Source of the DNA: Paracyclopina nana
Lineage: Eukaryota; Arthropoda; Copepoda; Cyclopoida; Cyclopettidae
Reading direction: 5' to 3'
Assembly (NCBI GenBank): GCA_019096065.1
Contig: JAGUCH010000002.1
Span: 1,190,501-1,254,500, forward strand
Length of the DNA: 64,000 nucleotides
The position numbers and the translations under genes were made by a program. Under the pieces are notes generated by a model that was given only the letters and a program-made list of their open reading frames with translations, did no database searches and had not been told where the DNA came from. Shown here one piece after another: positions 35,995 through 48,488 of this stretch. Numbering within the stretch: position 1 is the stretch's first letter; every line of letters begins with the position of its first letter.

Positions 35995-38900
35995 TCAAAT
36001 TTGACACAATCTGTAGAACTTCAGGTTGAATTCCCTGAAAACAACTCCAATCTTGCTGGGAGACAAGCTGCACAAGCTCCTCACAGACTCATCTGAAGGA
36101 GGTCTCGATTGCAGGAGTCTCTTCATCATCCTGAACTTGACCTTGATGTTGTCAAAAAGGCCAATGTTGACCTGGAAGCCTTCATCACTCTGGAGGACAG
36201 CCAACTCTGGATACTGAGCCTCCTCAGAGCAACTGACCAGAGGCTCTGGATCAACTGGGCACATGACCACCCTGGAGAATCCTGAGCCAAATTTCAGGCT
36301 CACATAGGCATCTCTGAGGTGCACTGACAAGGGTATGGAGAGGCTGACATTGAAGCCAAAGCCAGCCAGACACTCATTCAGCAGAGTAGAAGTGACATCC
36401 CTGTCACAGAACCTTTGATCAAGGCTCACATTGCCCACAGTGGCACTGGTCAGTGTGAGGGTTTCTGAGGGCTCTTGAATGCTTCTTTTGGCCCTTTGTG
36501 GCTGGTCCAAGTCATTGTTGGTTGTGCTGTTGCTCTCAGCTGACTGGTTGTTGTTGCCGGAAGTCTTGTCAAAGTGGTCATCAAATACCTCATTGGTCTG
36601 CTCATCATCCACTTCATTGTCATTCTCCTTCTTGGCTGATTTTGGCAGCACAATGACCTTCTTTATTCCAGTTGCCTTTTCAGTGCTGGAATCAGCTTTG
36701 ATGGATTTGTCCTTGTCCTCCTTGGAATCAATTGTAGTCTGTGAAGAAAATGACATCAAAACTAACAAAATTAAAAATGAGCTGCTTTTTGTTGTTATGA
36801 CTTGTGTTACCAGGCCTTAAAAGGCTATTTTGAGCTTTCTGCAGCCAAAAAAGCCAAAATGGCCAAGTTGTGAAAACGCCACATCTGGTAACCTGGCCTC
36901 ACTCTACAGTGGCGCCATCTATTCAGTTAGTGAATAAGTACCCAGAAGGAATAATTTCTTCCAGGATTTACCTCAATGATGGTTGAAGTGGAAGGTTTGC
37001 TGACATCATCAATCACTTGATTATGCTTGTCAAAGTGATTGGCACTCAATAGCTCCAGCAGCTTTTTCTCCACATCTTCAGGGGTGCTTTCCTTTGTTGT
37101 GGTTTCAGTGATTGAGGATGAAGCAGATTCAACTGCAGAGGCTGGCTCCACCAGAAAGACTTCATTCAAGTAGAAGCCATTGCTTTGCTGATGATGATCC
37201 TGGAAGCTGGAGCTGTTAAAAGTCCTGCTATTGGTGCTGCAGCAGTAAGATTGGCATTTGTCTGAAGAGATCTCAGCTGAGGCACAAGCCAATTCTTCAT
37301 CCGGATTGAGTGATCCAATGGCCAGGTGATCTCCTAAGAGGATTGTTTGAGTTGTGGCCATTGTTGAGGTTGTACTTGTCTTGGTCATCATGATCTTGTT
37401 GTCTTCTCTTGCTGTGGTCTCAGTTTGGCTGTGGTTGGCATCATGGGTCAGGTCATCATTGAGGACTCTGTGGTGGTAGTCAATGATGTACATGGTAGCT
37501 ATGGCAACAAGGGACACAGCAATGAGTGCCATGAGACTCAGGAAGATCCACTGGAAGCCTTTGCTTTGCACAAGTGAGGATCTTCTCTGGTTGCTGCTGG
37601 AATGCCTTCTTTGCCTGCTCTGCTTGAAATTGACCTCAAATTCTGAGCTGAGGCTGCTGGAGCAGGACTTGGCTGAACCAACTCTGCCCAATTTGGATAA
37701 CTTTACAGCTACACTTTCATTAGCTTTCTCCAGATCTTCAACTCTGTGGCCTAAATGGCCAGTGATGTTGCTCAGCTCTCTCACAGCTCCAAGGTTTTCT
37801 ATTGAGGAGAAAAAATTAAATTTTAAATTCAATAGATAGGTAGGACTCAGGATTTACCAAGGAAAAGTCTGTCTTTGTTCACTGTGAGCATATCCTTGAT
37901 TTCCTCTCCATTGGATAAAATGTATGCTCCACTTGATGTCACTGCATCCGGAATGACTTTTTGTATGTCTTGGGCAATAATACCTGTATGAGGGACTGCA
38001 TCAAGTCCTAGAAAAAAAAGTTATAAGTACACCATCAGTAATTTATAATAGGCATAATACTGCATTGCTCGTCCTCTGGCAATTGGTGGACAAATTCCGG
38101 TCTGTACTTGAACTGGACAATCCGGATCTTGTTCACATTGGCCAATTGCTCCCTGCAATCCACTTCACGTAGGACATGTTTGATTCTGGCATCAGAGGGC
38201 TGCATCACTTGACCAGAAACCTGGATGTTCCCATGAACAGTCAATGCTTCTGAGCCTTGATCAGTATTGATGGCAACTCGACCTTAAGCCAAATTCTTGA
38301 GCAATGAGGATACATTTCTGTAATTATGAGATAATACCTAGGTGATAGACAGTTTCTGAGGTTGGGTCTCTGGTCCATGGTGGGTCATTGTCAGACTCAA
38401 ATTGGCCTGGATTTGAGGCCCTGACAATGACTTTTTCTGATGCCATTCTGGCCACGTCATACACTGCACCAGGCTTGCCATTCACTCCAACTCCAACTGC
38501 TTCAATGGCAACCTTAAGAACAGATTAGTTGTAAATTTGGCAAGGGCAAAATTTTGCTCAAGATGTTATTACCACAAGTTGGAAGTACTTTTGAGCTGGA
38601 TTTGGCTTGCCCTTTTTCCTCATGTTGTTGGTGGTGGTCTCAGCAAAATGCAGCCTGCCCACAGTGACCTGAAATGATCCAGAAGCCTTGGCCAGCTCAA
38701 TTTTGAGAGGGTTGAACTCTCTCTTGGTCCTGTCAGCTTGACTCTGCTCAATTTTGATGTGTGTGGTTGGAATGTCAGATTTCACTCCATAGAAGCTGAT
38801 TTGGAGGTGGCTGATCTCCACATGGTGGTCAGCTCCCTTCTTGATGAATCTGGGAGAGCCTTCAATAAATAGGTCACAAGTCACTTGGAAATGGTTCTTT

Positions 38901-40807
38901 TTCTGCACTATGAAGGCCTCATCTTGGCCAGAGTAATTGAAGCCTTTGTCAGCTGTGATGGTCATGCTTGGAGCTGCCAACTCTTGAAGCCTTGCATTGG
39001 CCATGGTGAACCACTTGTCAGGAAGAAACTTGGCAAACTTGATGGCATTGGGAAACATCATCATGCTGGAGTCAACAATGCTGGAGCAAGCTGGAGATCC
39101 AATGATTTGTTCACTAGGTTCATTCTTCATCATTCTTGGAACCTGGAAAGGAAGCATTACATGGCTGAGTTTTGATGATGCAAGAATCAAACTAGACTTG
39201 TGACAAGTTCAGGTTTCTGGGTAAATCAATTCAAGCATCTTAATTGAGCTGAAGGATTAGGCCAGAAAAATTGGCAAGGACTGGGTCAAATTTGAGCCAA
39301 GAGCTAATTACATTTTTGTGACCATTGGATAAGTGCAACACTGAGTCCTCATCGCTTCTCCTTCGCTTCAAACTGGGCTCAGCCAAATCACTGTACATCA
39401 CTGAGGTCCCCTGGACATTGATGATTTGCTGCAAGAAATAAAAAAAAATTACATCATTTAACTTGACACACTTTTCCTCTTTTGAAAAACCTTGAAGTCT
39501 TCATCTGGAGACTCAATCATTTGCAAAGGAAGAGCATAGCTGACTTTGCTGAGATCTGGCATAATTGTACTGCTGTTGTAACTGGTTGGCTGCTGCTGCT
39601 GCTGTTGGTCAAAAGAGTAGTTTTCAGCCAGGTTTGCCCCCAGGTTTGTGTAGCAACCTTGAACCCTGCTGCTGCTGAACCCTGGAGCTGATCCGGGGGA
39701 CATCAAGTGCTCAGATCCGGAATCCGGAGGGCTGTCCGGAAAGCCCTCCTCCTTGCATATGGAGTCCACAATTTCCTTCAGATCTGTGCCAATGACCACA
39801 TCAGAGATGTCCAAAGTTGCTGAAGAGGATGGGGATTGGTGGTGGTGGTAGACAAAGTTCTCATAGTCAAGATCCATGGTGGTTTGGTCAACAGCTTCCA
39901 GCAGCACCTCAGAATTGGGAAGATCATCTGAGACCTAAAACAAATCAAAATATATACTGAATAAATAATTGTTGCGATGGCTTACAATTAAAGCATTATT
40001 CCAATTTCATAAAGCTATAGTCAGTGTAGTAGTAGCAGTTGCAAATGGGGCATCCAATTAGTGACTGAACTTCTCTTATCTTGTCATAAATATATATACA
40101 CATTTTTACACTCTCATTGTATTATTATGTGTAATTGCAAAAAATGCATGTAGGCCAGCCACCACAAGAGCTCAAACAGTTTTTTTCTCATATTTTCACT
40201 GATAAAATTTAACAATTGTATACTTTTGGAAATTCTATCCTCTTACCTCTCCCCCTCTCTGCTTTCCACTCATTATGATGATGATGATGATGCTGAGAGT
40301 TGGAGGTGCTCATATCACATTTTGGCCCACAAAACTGGCAATGATGCACTGAATCTCTACATTTGTGCGACTGCTGATGCTGTTTGTCACATATTGGTTA
40401 GTGTGAGGAAACTGAAACAAGTTTTCAGCTGGCTGCCACAACTTTTGGTTGCTTCAAGCCACCTTGGCTTAGAGTACTCAAGGCACATGGAAAAAGGTGG
40501 AGCATCACTCAGCTCTACCTCTACATTTTGATGAAAACTAATTCTCTCTAAAATGTTCAGTTGTGGATAGCATAAAATCATTGCTTTTTTCCACCTGTTG
40601 CTTTGGAAGCCTTAACTGTGGATAAAAAGGTTGAAGATATTCATTGATCTGGCAATAATCCAGTTTTCTGGCTGAATTGAGCCTGACCAGTTCCCAGAAC
40701 CGAAAACTGGGTTTAGCCTGGGATTGACCTCCTTTGAGCCACCTTGATGGGTTTACCTGAACAGGCAGTGGCCAACTCTCTAGCTGATGATGCATTTTCA
40801 CACACAT
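35995..40807 (-). CDS. Myrf: Myelin regulatory factor homologue (MYRF), membrane-tethered self-cleaving transcription factor
   Basis: Nine exons: 40807-40757, 39934-39491, 39428-39312, 39142-38573, 38512-38338, 38282-38061, 38007-37858, 37798-36972 and 36738-35995 (1099 residues). MYRF sits in the ER membrane, trimerises, cuts itself, and releases an N-terminal DNA-binding fragment to the nucleus. Seen in order: SPPDSGSE motif and poly-Gln in the N-terminus; Ndt80-type DNA-binding domain with ADKGFNYSGQDEAFIVQKKN, IEQSQADRTKREFNP and GRLHFAETTTNNMRKKGKPN; the peptidase S74 chaperone domain with PSDARIK, whose Ser482/Lys487 keep the catalytic dyad spacing; a coiled-coil; one membrane helix (about 658-682); and the lumenal C-terminal domain ending KFYRLCQI. 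The short first exon is inferred from frame and splice signals. Exons are CpG-poor. Confidence 0.93.
36909..36925. promoter_or_regulatory. CTCF-like motif in MYRF intron 8
   Basis: GTGGCGCCATCTATTCA, next to the exon at 36972. Motif-only evidence. Confidence 0.35.
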
Positions 40808-41320
40808 TCTATTCTATAACCTACCTGCTATGCAATCTCTTTGGATCTGTAGGTAAAAATGTCCCTTAAAATTTGATCAAATGCTAATCATGAGTTATAC
40901 TTAAAATTATTAGTTTTCAAACTTGCAAGTATTGGCAAATCTTAATATGCCATCCTTAATTTTCCTAATTTTCCGTATTTTAGGAAGGACACTTTCATAA
41001 AAGTATAGTGAATGATTAAGTTTTTATATAACTTTGAATGAATTAGTTATTTCGGTTTAGGTTTGATCAATAAAACTTAAAATTCTAGTTGTTGCTAGGC
41101 AAGATAGATTTAATGCAATAATGATTTGTATACTTGCTTCATGCTCGGAATAGTTCATTGTGGATGCACTTTTATGGGTATTTTTTATCTTTTGCTAGCA
41201 TTCATTATTAAAACATACATTGATAAATTGTTTCTTCTTTTAATATAACTATCAGCCTGTCAGCAATCTGTTAATATAAAAAAAACCGCAAATGGGAACA
41301 ATTTTAAGTGTTTTCACAGA
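40808..41320. other. MYRF upstream region, no gene seen
   Basis: AT-rich 5' flank of the inferred first MYRF exon. No clear TATA box or CpG island; it ends at the inverted-repeat element starting at 41321. Confidence 0.4.
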
Positions 41321-44300
41321 CTAGCACTAATGGGACCCCCGGTCCCATTGGTGCTAAATAAAAAACGGGGTCCTGCACTAATGGGACCCGCTAATGGGAC
41401 AAAAAAAATAAGTGGTGCCAAATCGATTCCTGATGATGAGAGGATTCATTTGGTACCAAATACTCATTTTTTGATTTTTGTCCCAAAAGCGCTAAATAAA
41501 GTCCACATTGACTACCCCTCCAAAACTTCTCTTTTTGAATTATCACGAAACCTTTCCATTTTGAGTGTCTAATTAGCAAGAGGTATAATGAATTAAAGGG
41601 ATTGATTATATAAGAGCTACTTAAGGCCAACTAAGTCCAAAACTAAAAGTATTCTATCATCAAAAATAGTTTTGAATTGAAAATCAAATAAATAAATAAT
41701 AATTTACAAAACTATCAATGAGCTTCAAAATAAAAGAAGCCTCCAAGACCACTAAAATACTTGAAATTAAATAATAAACTAATTAAAACCTACTTCATTT
41801 TACAAAGGGTGAACTTTTCTTTGAGTAAATCATTGGCTGACTATCATGATTCTTGCCTCAAGACAGGGTAAGGTTGAAAACGCTCTGCACTGTATTAAAA
41901 TAAGCCTAACTAACTTGCCTCAAAGTCATGGATCATAAGACATTCTTGTTTTCTGCATGTTATTGGCCTCTGCTTGGCTGCAAGAACCAATACTTGCTCA
42001 TTTTGATATCATAACCTCAGCCTAAGAGGTCAGGCAGCCTCAGGCTGCTAGCAGCATATGTACCAGTGAAGGTCTTTGAGCTCAAAGTGGTTGAAGTTGG
42101 CCAAAAATTGCCAAAAGCAATGTATGGAGATTACATATGATGAATCCGAGGCTGCCTGGGTCATTTTGGCCTCCACTGGTTTTGGCTGGCTTCAGCCTTA
42201 GCATATGGTTGAGTAAGCACAACACTTCTACCTCCTGCTAATGGGACAAAATGCTTGTGCACCTCTTGCTAATGGGACAAAAAAGTGTTCCACCCCTCAC
42301 TAATGGGACCTCCACCTCAAGACAGGGTAAGGTTGAAAACGCTCTGCACTGTATTAAAATAAGCCTAACTAACTTGCCTCAAAGTCATGGATCATAAGAC
42401 ATTCTTGTTTTCTGCATTTTTCTGGCCTCTGCTAGGCTACAAAAACCAGTTCTTGCTAATTTTGAGATGACAGCCTCAGCCTCTGAGGTCAGGCAGCCTC
42501 AGGCTGCTAGCAGCATATGCACCAGTGGCAGGTCCAAATGGGACCTCCACCTCAAGACAAGGTAAGGTTGAAATCACTCTGCACTGTATTAAAATAAGCC
42601 TAACTAACTTGGCTCAAAGTCATGGAACATGAGACATTCTTGTTTTCTGCATTTTTCTGGCCTCTGCTAGGCTACAAGAACCAGTTCTTGCTAATTTTGA
42701 GATGACAGCCTCAGCCTCTGAGGTCAGGCAGCCTCAGGCTGCTAGCAGCATATGCACCAGTGGCAGGTCCAAAGGTCTTTAGGCTCAAAGTGGCTAAAGT
42801 TGTTCAAAAATTGTCAAAAGCATTGTATGGAGGTCATATAAGATGGATCCGAGGCTGCTTGGGTCATTTTGGCCTCCACTGGTTTTGGCTGGCTTCAGCC
42901 TGGGCAATTGGTCGAGTTAGCTCGACGGTTCTACCTCCTGCTAATGGGACAAAATGCTTGTGCGCCTCTTGCTAATGGGACAAAAAAGTGTTCCACCCCT
43001 CACTAATGGGACCACCACCTCAAGACAGGGTAAGGTTGAAAACGCTCTGCACTGCATTAAAATAAGCCTAACTAACTTGGCTCAAAGTCATGGAACATGA
43101 GACATTCTTGTTTTCTGCATTTTTCTGGCCTCTGCTAGGCTACAAGAACCAGTTCTTGCTAATTTTGAGATGACAGCCTCAGCCTCTGAGGTCAGGCAGC
43201 CTCAGGCTGCGAGCAGCATATGCACCAGTGGCAGGTCCAAAGGTCTTTAGGCTCAAAGTGGCTGAAATTGTCCAAAAAATGCCAAAAGCATTGTATGGAG
43301 GTCATATAAGATGGATCTGATGCTGCCTGGATCATTTTGGCCTCCACTGGTTTTGGCTGGCTTCAGCCTTAGCATATGGTCAAGTTAGCTCAACAGTTCT
43401 ACCTCCTGCTAATGGGACAAAATGCTTGTGCGCCTCTTGCTAATGGGACAAAAAAGTGTTCCACCCCTCACTAATGGGACCTCCACCTCAAGACAGGGTA
43501 AGGTTGAAAACGCTCTGCACTGTATTAAAATAAGCTTAACTAACTTGGCTCAAAGTCATGGAACATGAGACATTCTTGTTTTCTGCATTTTTCTGGCCTC
43601 TGCTAGGCTACAAGAACCAGTTCTTGCTAATTTTGAGATGATAGCCTCAGCCTCTGAGGTCAGGCAGCCTCAGGCTGCTAGCAGCATATGCACCAGTGGC
43701 AGGTCCAAAGGTCTTTGAGCTCAAAGTGGCTGAAGATATCTAAAATTTGCCAAAAACATTGTATGGAGGTCATATAAGATGGATCCGAGGCTGCTTGGGT
43801 CATTTTGGCCTCCACTGGTTTTGGCTGGCTTCAGCCTGGGCAATTGGTCGAGTTAGCTCGACGGTTCTACCTCCTGCTAATGGGACAAAATGCTTATGCG
43901 CCTCTTGCTAATGGGACAAAAAAGTGTTCCACCCCTCACTAATGGGACCTCCACCTCAAGACAGGGTAAGGTTGAAAACGCTCTGCACTGCATTAAAATA
44001 AGCTTAACTAACTTGGCTCAAAGTCATTGATCATAAGACATTCTTGTTTTCTGCATTTTTCTGGCCTCTGCTAGGCTACAAGAACCAGTTCTTGCTAATT
44101 TTGAGATAACAGCCTCAGCCTCTGAGGTCAGGCAGCCTCAGGTTGCTAGCAGCATATGCACCAAAGGCAAGTCCAGATGTCTTTGTGCTGTTTGTCATAA
44201 GGAGTCTCAGACCTATACTAGCATATGGAGAGGTACATGCCTTAGGCAATTGTGGCTGCTTATGACATGTTGGTCACAAGTGGTTTGGACTATAATAAAT

Positions 44301-44835
44301 TGATCTAATCTTTGATATAGCATTATTTACTGATTTAAAGGATGTTTGGTCAATGATGCTCTGTTAATTCATTTTTTATGGTGTAACTAAGCTGTTTTGA
44401 CTTGCTTCAAGGAGGATGTATCTTGAATGCAGCTTTGGTTATTTATTATTTTTGTTTTTTGATTGCCCAATTATTCATTTATAATTTGTATTGCTTGAAA
44501 TATTTTCAACATCACTGTTTTACATCTGTTTAAAGTTTTAAAGTAATGCCTCTTGCTAATGAGACATTTTTAACTTGTTGTGCCCCTTGCTACTTAGACA
44601 TGGAAATTTTGTTCTGCCCCCTGCTAATGGGACAATGTCGGAATTTGGTGATCTCTCAGATTTTGATGAAACTTTCCAAAAAGTTAGATTTCAACCTATA
44701 TTTTCTAAAAAAAATTACTGCTGACCTCTATCATTCATAGTTTTGGAGTTATAAGCCTTGAAACAAAATCAGGGGTGAGGTCCCATTTGTGCTAAATAAT
44801 GTCCTTTTAGCCCACCTCTGGTCCCATTAGTGTTA
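41321..44835. mobile_element. 3.5-kb inverted-terminal element holding a ~470-bp satellite array
   Basis: The left end reads TAGCACTAATGGGACC and the right end is its inverse, GGTCCCATTAGTGTTA. Both subterminal regions repeat the word GTGCTAAATAA. Inside, a unit beginning CCTCAAGACAGGGTAAGG occurs at about 41865, 42314, 42550, 43018, 43487 and 43957; the last steps are 468-470 bp and one step is 236 bp from an internal deletion. Each complete unit has three TAATGGGAC words. There is no coding capacity. The target duplication is unclear. Confidence 0.75.
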
Positions 44836-45028
44836 ACGAAAAGCCGTATAGATGTGTGTTCTTTTGAAAATAAAAAAAGTGTCAATGTCCACAAAGCTCA
44901 CTTTTTGCAATATAGCAATTTTTGGCGTTTCTCAGCAAAAGTTGGCGACTTTCTCTTTCAGGCCTCATGGAAGCTTTGTCAAACGTCACTTTGCCCACTT
45001 ATTTTGTTATTGTGAGAGAGCAGAAAAA

Positions 45029-45987
45029 ATGTCCTCTGCTGTGGCCTCAAAATGCAGGGTGAATATTTCCTTTTCTGGCTGTGGATTTTTGGGCATGTAC
45101 CACGTGGGTTCAGTTGCCAGATTCAAAGATGGCCAAGCTTCAAATGAGGACAACTTTGAAATCAACTCAGCTCTGGGAGCCTCAGCTGGGTCACTTGGTA
45201 TAGTATTACATACCCTTCTTGTAATACAGACTGCCCTGTAGATTTTTAATCACTTTTAGAGAGTGTTTAAATACCTGCAAGACAGTTTGCATGCAAAGGT
45301 AAATATCTAAAGGTTCATTTTTTCTTAGCTGCAACTGCTTTAATACTGGATCTTCCACCAAGTTTGCTCAGGAGCAAAATGCATGAAATAGCTGGCAAAG
45401 TCAAATCTTTGGGCTTTCTCGGCCCATTTCATCCCACATTTGATGTGGTGGATCTCTTCCAGAAAGAGCTGGACCTCATTTTGCCCCCTGATGCTCATGT
45501 GAGAGCTTCTGGCAAACTGCACATCTCCCTCACCGATGGCACCATGAACAATGTGATTGTCTCCCAGTTTGCCAGCAATACAGAGTTGAAGGAAGCCTTG
45601 ATTTGCTCTTGCTATTTGCCAGCTTTCTCATCCTGGAAGCAAGTGCCCAGCTACCAAGGCAAAGCTTACTTGGATGGAGGATTCTCCAATAATCAGCCAG
45701 TCTTGGCTCCCAAATCCACCATTAGGGTGTCACCTTTTGCTGGTGGGAGTCACATTTGCCCAAGTGATGATCATGACTCCTCATCCAGTTCCAGACCTTT
45801 CCTCTCAAAATGGGGAGGTGAAGTGATCAATTTGACCTCAACCAACATGAAAAGGCTGTATGAAGCCATGATGCCTCCAGATGACTTGGACAGCCTGTTC
45901 AAGCTGGGATATGAGCACACTGAGGCTTTCCTCAGCTCTGACAAATTCCAAGCTTTCCTCAATGACATCAAAGCTGATGAGGATTAA
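45029..45987 (+). CDS. Patatin-like phospholipase/acylhydrolase (PNPLA4-like)
   Basis: Two exons, 45029-45197 and 45329-45987, give 275 residues, near the size of human PNPLA4 (253). Patatin-fold enzymes hydrolyse acyl esters with a Ser-Asp dyad. Seen: oxyanion loop GCGFLG (about 17-22) in SFSGCGFLGMYHVG; nucleophile elbow GASAG with Ser52; and the catalytic Asp in YLDGG (Asp172). Further family words are GPFHPTFDVVDLF, GKLHISLTDG and TIRVSPFAGG. An AG-bounded AGAGTGTTTAAATACC stretch at 45259-45300 inside the intron is skipped, because direct joining gives SLAATALI as in the family. Almost free of CpG. Confidence 0.92.
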
Positions 45988-46160
45988 CCACTAAAATCAC
46001 AAATCTACACAACTTCAGTGGGCTTTATTGAGCTATAACAGAAGGAGACCACCAGTGCTTTGCAAATTATTTTGGCCACTTGCCTCTAAAAAATGCCAGA
46101 AATGCTAAACAACCAAAACATCCACTTCTGGTACTATTTTTGCTGCCTCTCTGCAGTGCA

Positions 46161-46178
46161 GTGGCGCCCTCTAGTTGA
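46161..46178. promoter_or_regulatory. CTCF-like motif between convergent genes
   Basis: GTGGCGCCCTCTAGTTGA, a close match to the CTCF core TGGCGCCCTCTAGTGG. It lies between the patatin-like gene and the convergent secreted orphan. Confidence 0.4.
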
Positions 46179-46208
46179 CATTTCAGGAACTAAATAACAG
46201 GCTATTTA

Positions 46209-47499
46209 TTATCTCCTGGATCCAAAAGCTGGCTGGGATCGTTTGATCCTTCTCAGCTTGATAGCATTGTTGTCATTGCTGAGCACACAGCCAACTAGTC
46301 TCAGTTCAAGTGCACTGAACAGCTGCTGCAATGCCCACCTCACTTTGGCCACTTCAATGAAGCTGTCCTGGAAATTGAAGAGGCAAGCCAAATTGGAAGC
46401 TGCCAAAGAGGTGAAGCCAGTGTAGTTCAAAATGGCGTCCTCAGCACTGAACTTTTCCGGGCTCAACACTTGCCAGTAATCGAGTGAGCTCAAAAAGTCC
46501 TCTGGCCTCGAAGGACACTTGTCAATGTCTTCTGGATATGAATTGATGATCAATTGGTAGGCTACACCATCTCCACCCGTGGCACCAATTAGCAGCATGT
46601 TTTTGTGATGTCCCCGGATTTTTCGCGTGTCTGTGCCATACAGATTACCCAGCGTTCGATTGAAAGTGTACCAATCTCTCCTGAAATATATACATATTTC
46701 AAATTAGTCATCTTAGCTTTGTACCTACTGGTATACAATGGGCTCATGGCATTAATTTAACAAAGAGCTTTTGAGCAAGATAGGGAATCAATTCAAGAGA
46801 GGGCTTAAAAACCAGAAAAGGTCCTAATTTTAATAAAGGGCTTAATTTCCAGACATGGCTTAAATTCAAGACAGGCTTCAATTTCAAGCCTTGGCTCAAT
46901 TTTGGACTTGTCATTAATTTAACAAAGAACATTTGAGCTAGATATAGTAGGAATAAATTAAAGACAGGGAGTAAATACCAGAAAGGTCATTAGGGCTCAA
47001 ATTCCAGACATGAGCCTAAAATCCTTGAAAAGACATGCAGAGATATTGAAGACTGGTCTTTTATTCAAGAGGACAATTTACTTTTGATTTGTCAGCCAAA
47101 AATAAAGCTCTGCCTGAAAATTCAAGTTGTTGGCCTAACACCAAGATTTCAAGCAGGCTTAAAATTAAGTTAAATCCAACTCACACCAAGTCCATGGCAA
47201 CTGCTCCAAACACCGCCACTCCATAGGAACGAGCCTTGAAGACGCTGAAACTCAGCTCCTTTTTGGCCTTTCTGATTGCCTTGTCCAGCAAAAAGGGGAT
47301 GCTTGACACATGGTAATTAACTGTACTTTCCAAAAAAGTACACACTTCATCTATTTTAAAAGAGGGAATATTTTCAAAGGCCTTCCACAAAATGAAGATA
47401 TTTTTATTTTTGCAAACCTTCACTATTTGATGCCTGGCCTTTGGATGAAGGTAACAGAGTGAGCAAAATGGCAAAAATTGCAAGCTTGAAAATCTGCAT
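46209..47499 (-). CDS. Secreted orphan protein, unknown family
   Basis: Three exons, 47499-47418, 47350-47185 and 46680-46209, give 239 residues. The signal peptide MQIFKLAIFAILLTLLPSSKG is followed by SEDEVCTFLESTVNYHVSS, an amphipathic Lys-rich stretch, then GVAVFGAVAMDLVRDWYTF. Later come GHHKNMLLIGATGGDGVAYQ and YWQVLSPEKFSAEDAILNY. At least four Cys allow disulfides. The C-terminus is basic (KLRRIKRSQP...SRR). The three exons join in phases 1 and 2 with normal signals, supporting a real gene. I do not recognise the fold. Intron 2 (500 bp) has degenerate repeats. Confidence 0.75.
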
Positions 47500-48488
47500 A
47501 ATGACACTTGTGCATTCTCTAATTGTGGCCTTCTTAGTTTGGTCCAAAAATATTATTTTTAAGAAGAAAATCACTTTTTGGGCTGGCACCAAATATTTTA
47601 TGCAGGATCTTCTTGACTTGAGCGGTTGTACTACAAGTACTGAATTTTAAATGCGCGCTTTTGCGTGCGATGGAATCTCCGCGCCTTATTATGATGACGC
47701 TTATTTGGCGTCTCACATATGATTTTCTCCCATACATAAATCACACAAAAGCAATAGAAAAACCTCCCATTTAGCGAATTGTGATGCTTTTTTCATCCTC
47801 TGAGAAAGCTTCAATTTCTCACAATGGAATTTCCCCCCTTCTAGCTTCAAAATGTCTTCTTTTTTTCCTTACAGGTTCAAATGTAATTAGCAGTTTTTGC
47901 ATATCTGCAATTTTGAATGACCTCTGTAGCATGCAAGGGTGATTTTTATGCTGCGAATTCGCGGTTCAATTTGTCGCAATTTGATACAGTTAGCATGAGA
48001 TTTGTCCTTAATTCTTAAATTCATTAACATGAGGCCTTTTAGAATTCAGTGCTTTAATTGGTCACAGAAGAAAAGGTTACGAAATTCCTCAAGGACGCGA
48101 ATGGTTTCTGCCCAAAAAATCTTGGAAGCAGAAGTCTCAACCTATGCTCAGTCTTCTTGATTTCATAATTTTATAATTTTTCATAGACTTCAATGGTAAA
48201 TTGTATTTCAGCCAAGCTTCTAATGAGGAAACCTCATTTTTGCTAATTGTAATTATTTACCCCAAAATAGTACAATTTTGCTCTTTTAAACAAATGAATA
48301 TTACATTATGAAAATCAATGAAAAAGCCCATAAATTCCAAAAAATGCATGAAATTACTGAAATGGGGCAGTTGTTGCATTTTGGCATTTTTTGCAAGTAA
48401 CAGGCCTAAAATGGGGCAACGCTGTAGTTGGTATACATAATGCACATTAGCTGATTGTGTAGTGTGTATACATAACACTAAAGCTTCA
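47500..48488. other. Divergent intergenic region, no gene seen
   Basis: About 1 kb between the secreted orphan (minus) and VARP (plus). It should contain both promoters. AT-rich; no TATA box or CpG island stands out. Confidence 0.45.

Noticed and set aside
40226-40531. Plus-strand 101-codon frame in MYRF intron 1 with a poly-Asp run.
   Set aside because: The Asp run comes from a GATGAT microsatellite; no family character and no splice logic.
45259-45300. Possible small exon in the patatin-like gene between AG and GT.
   Set aside because: Including it breaks the family sequence; direct joining of 45197 to 45329 gives GASAGSLAATALI as expected.
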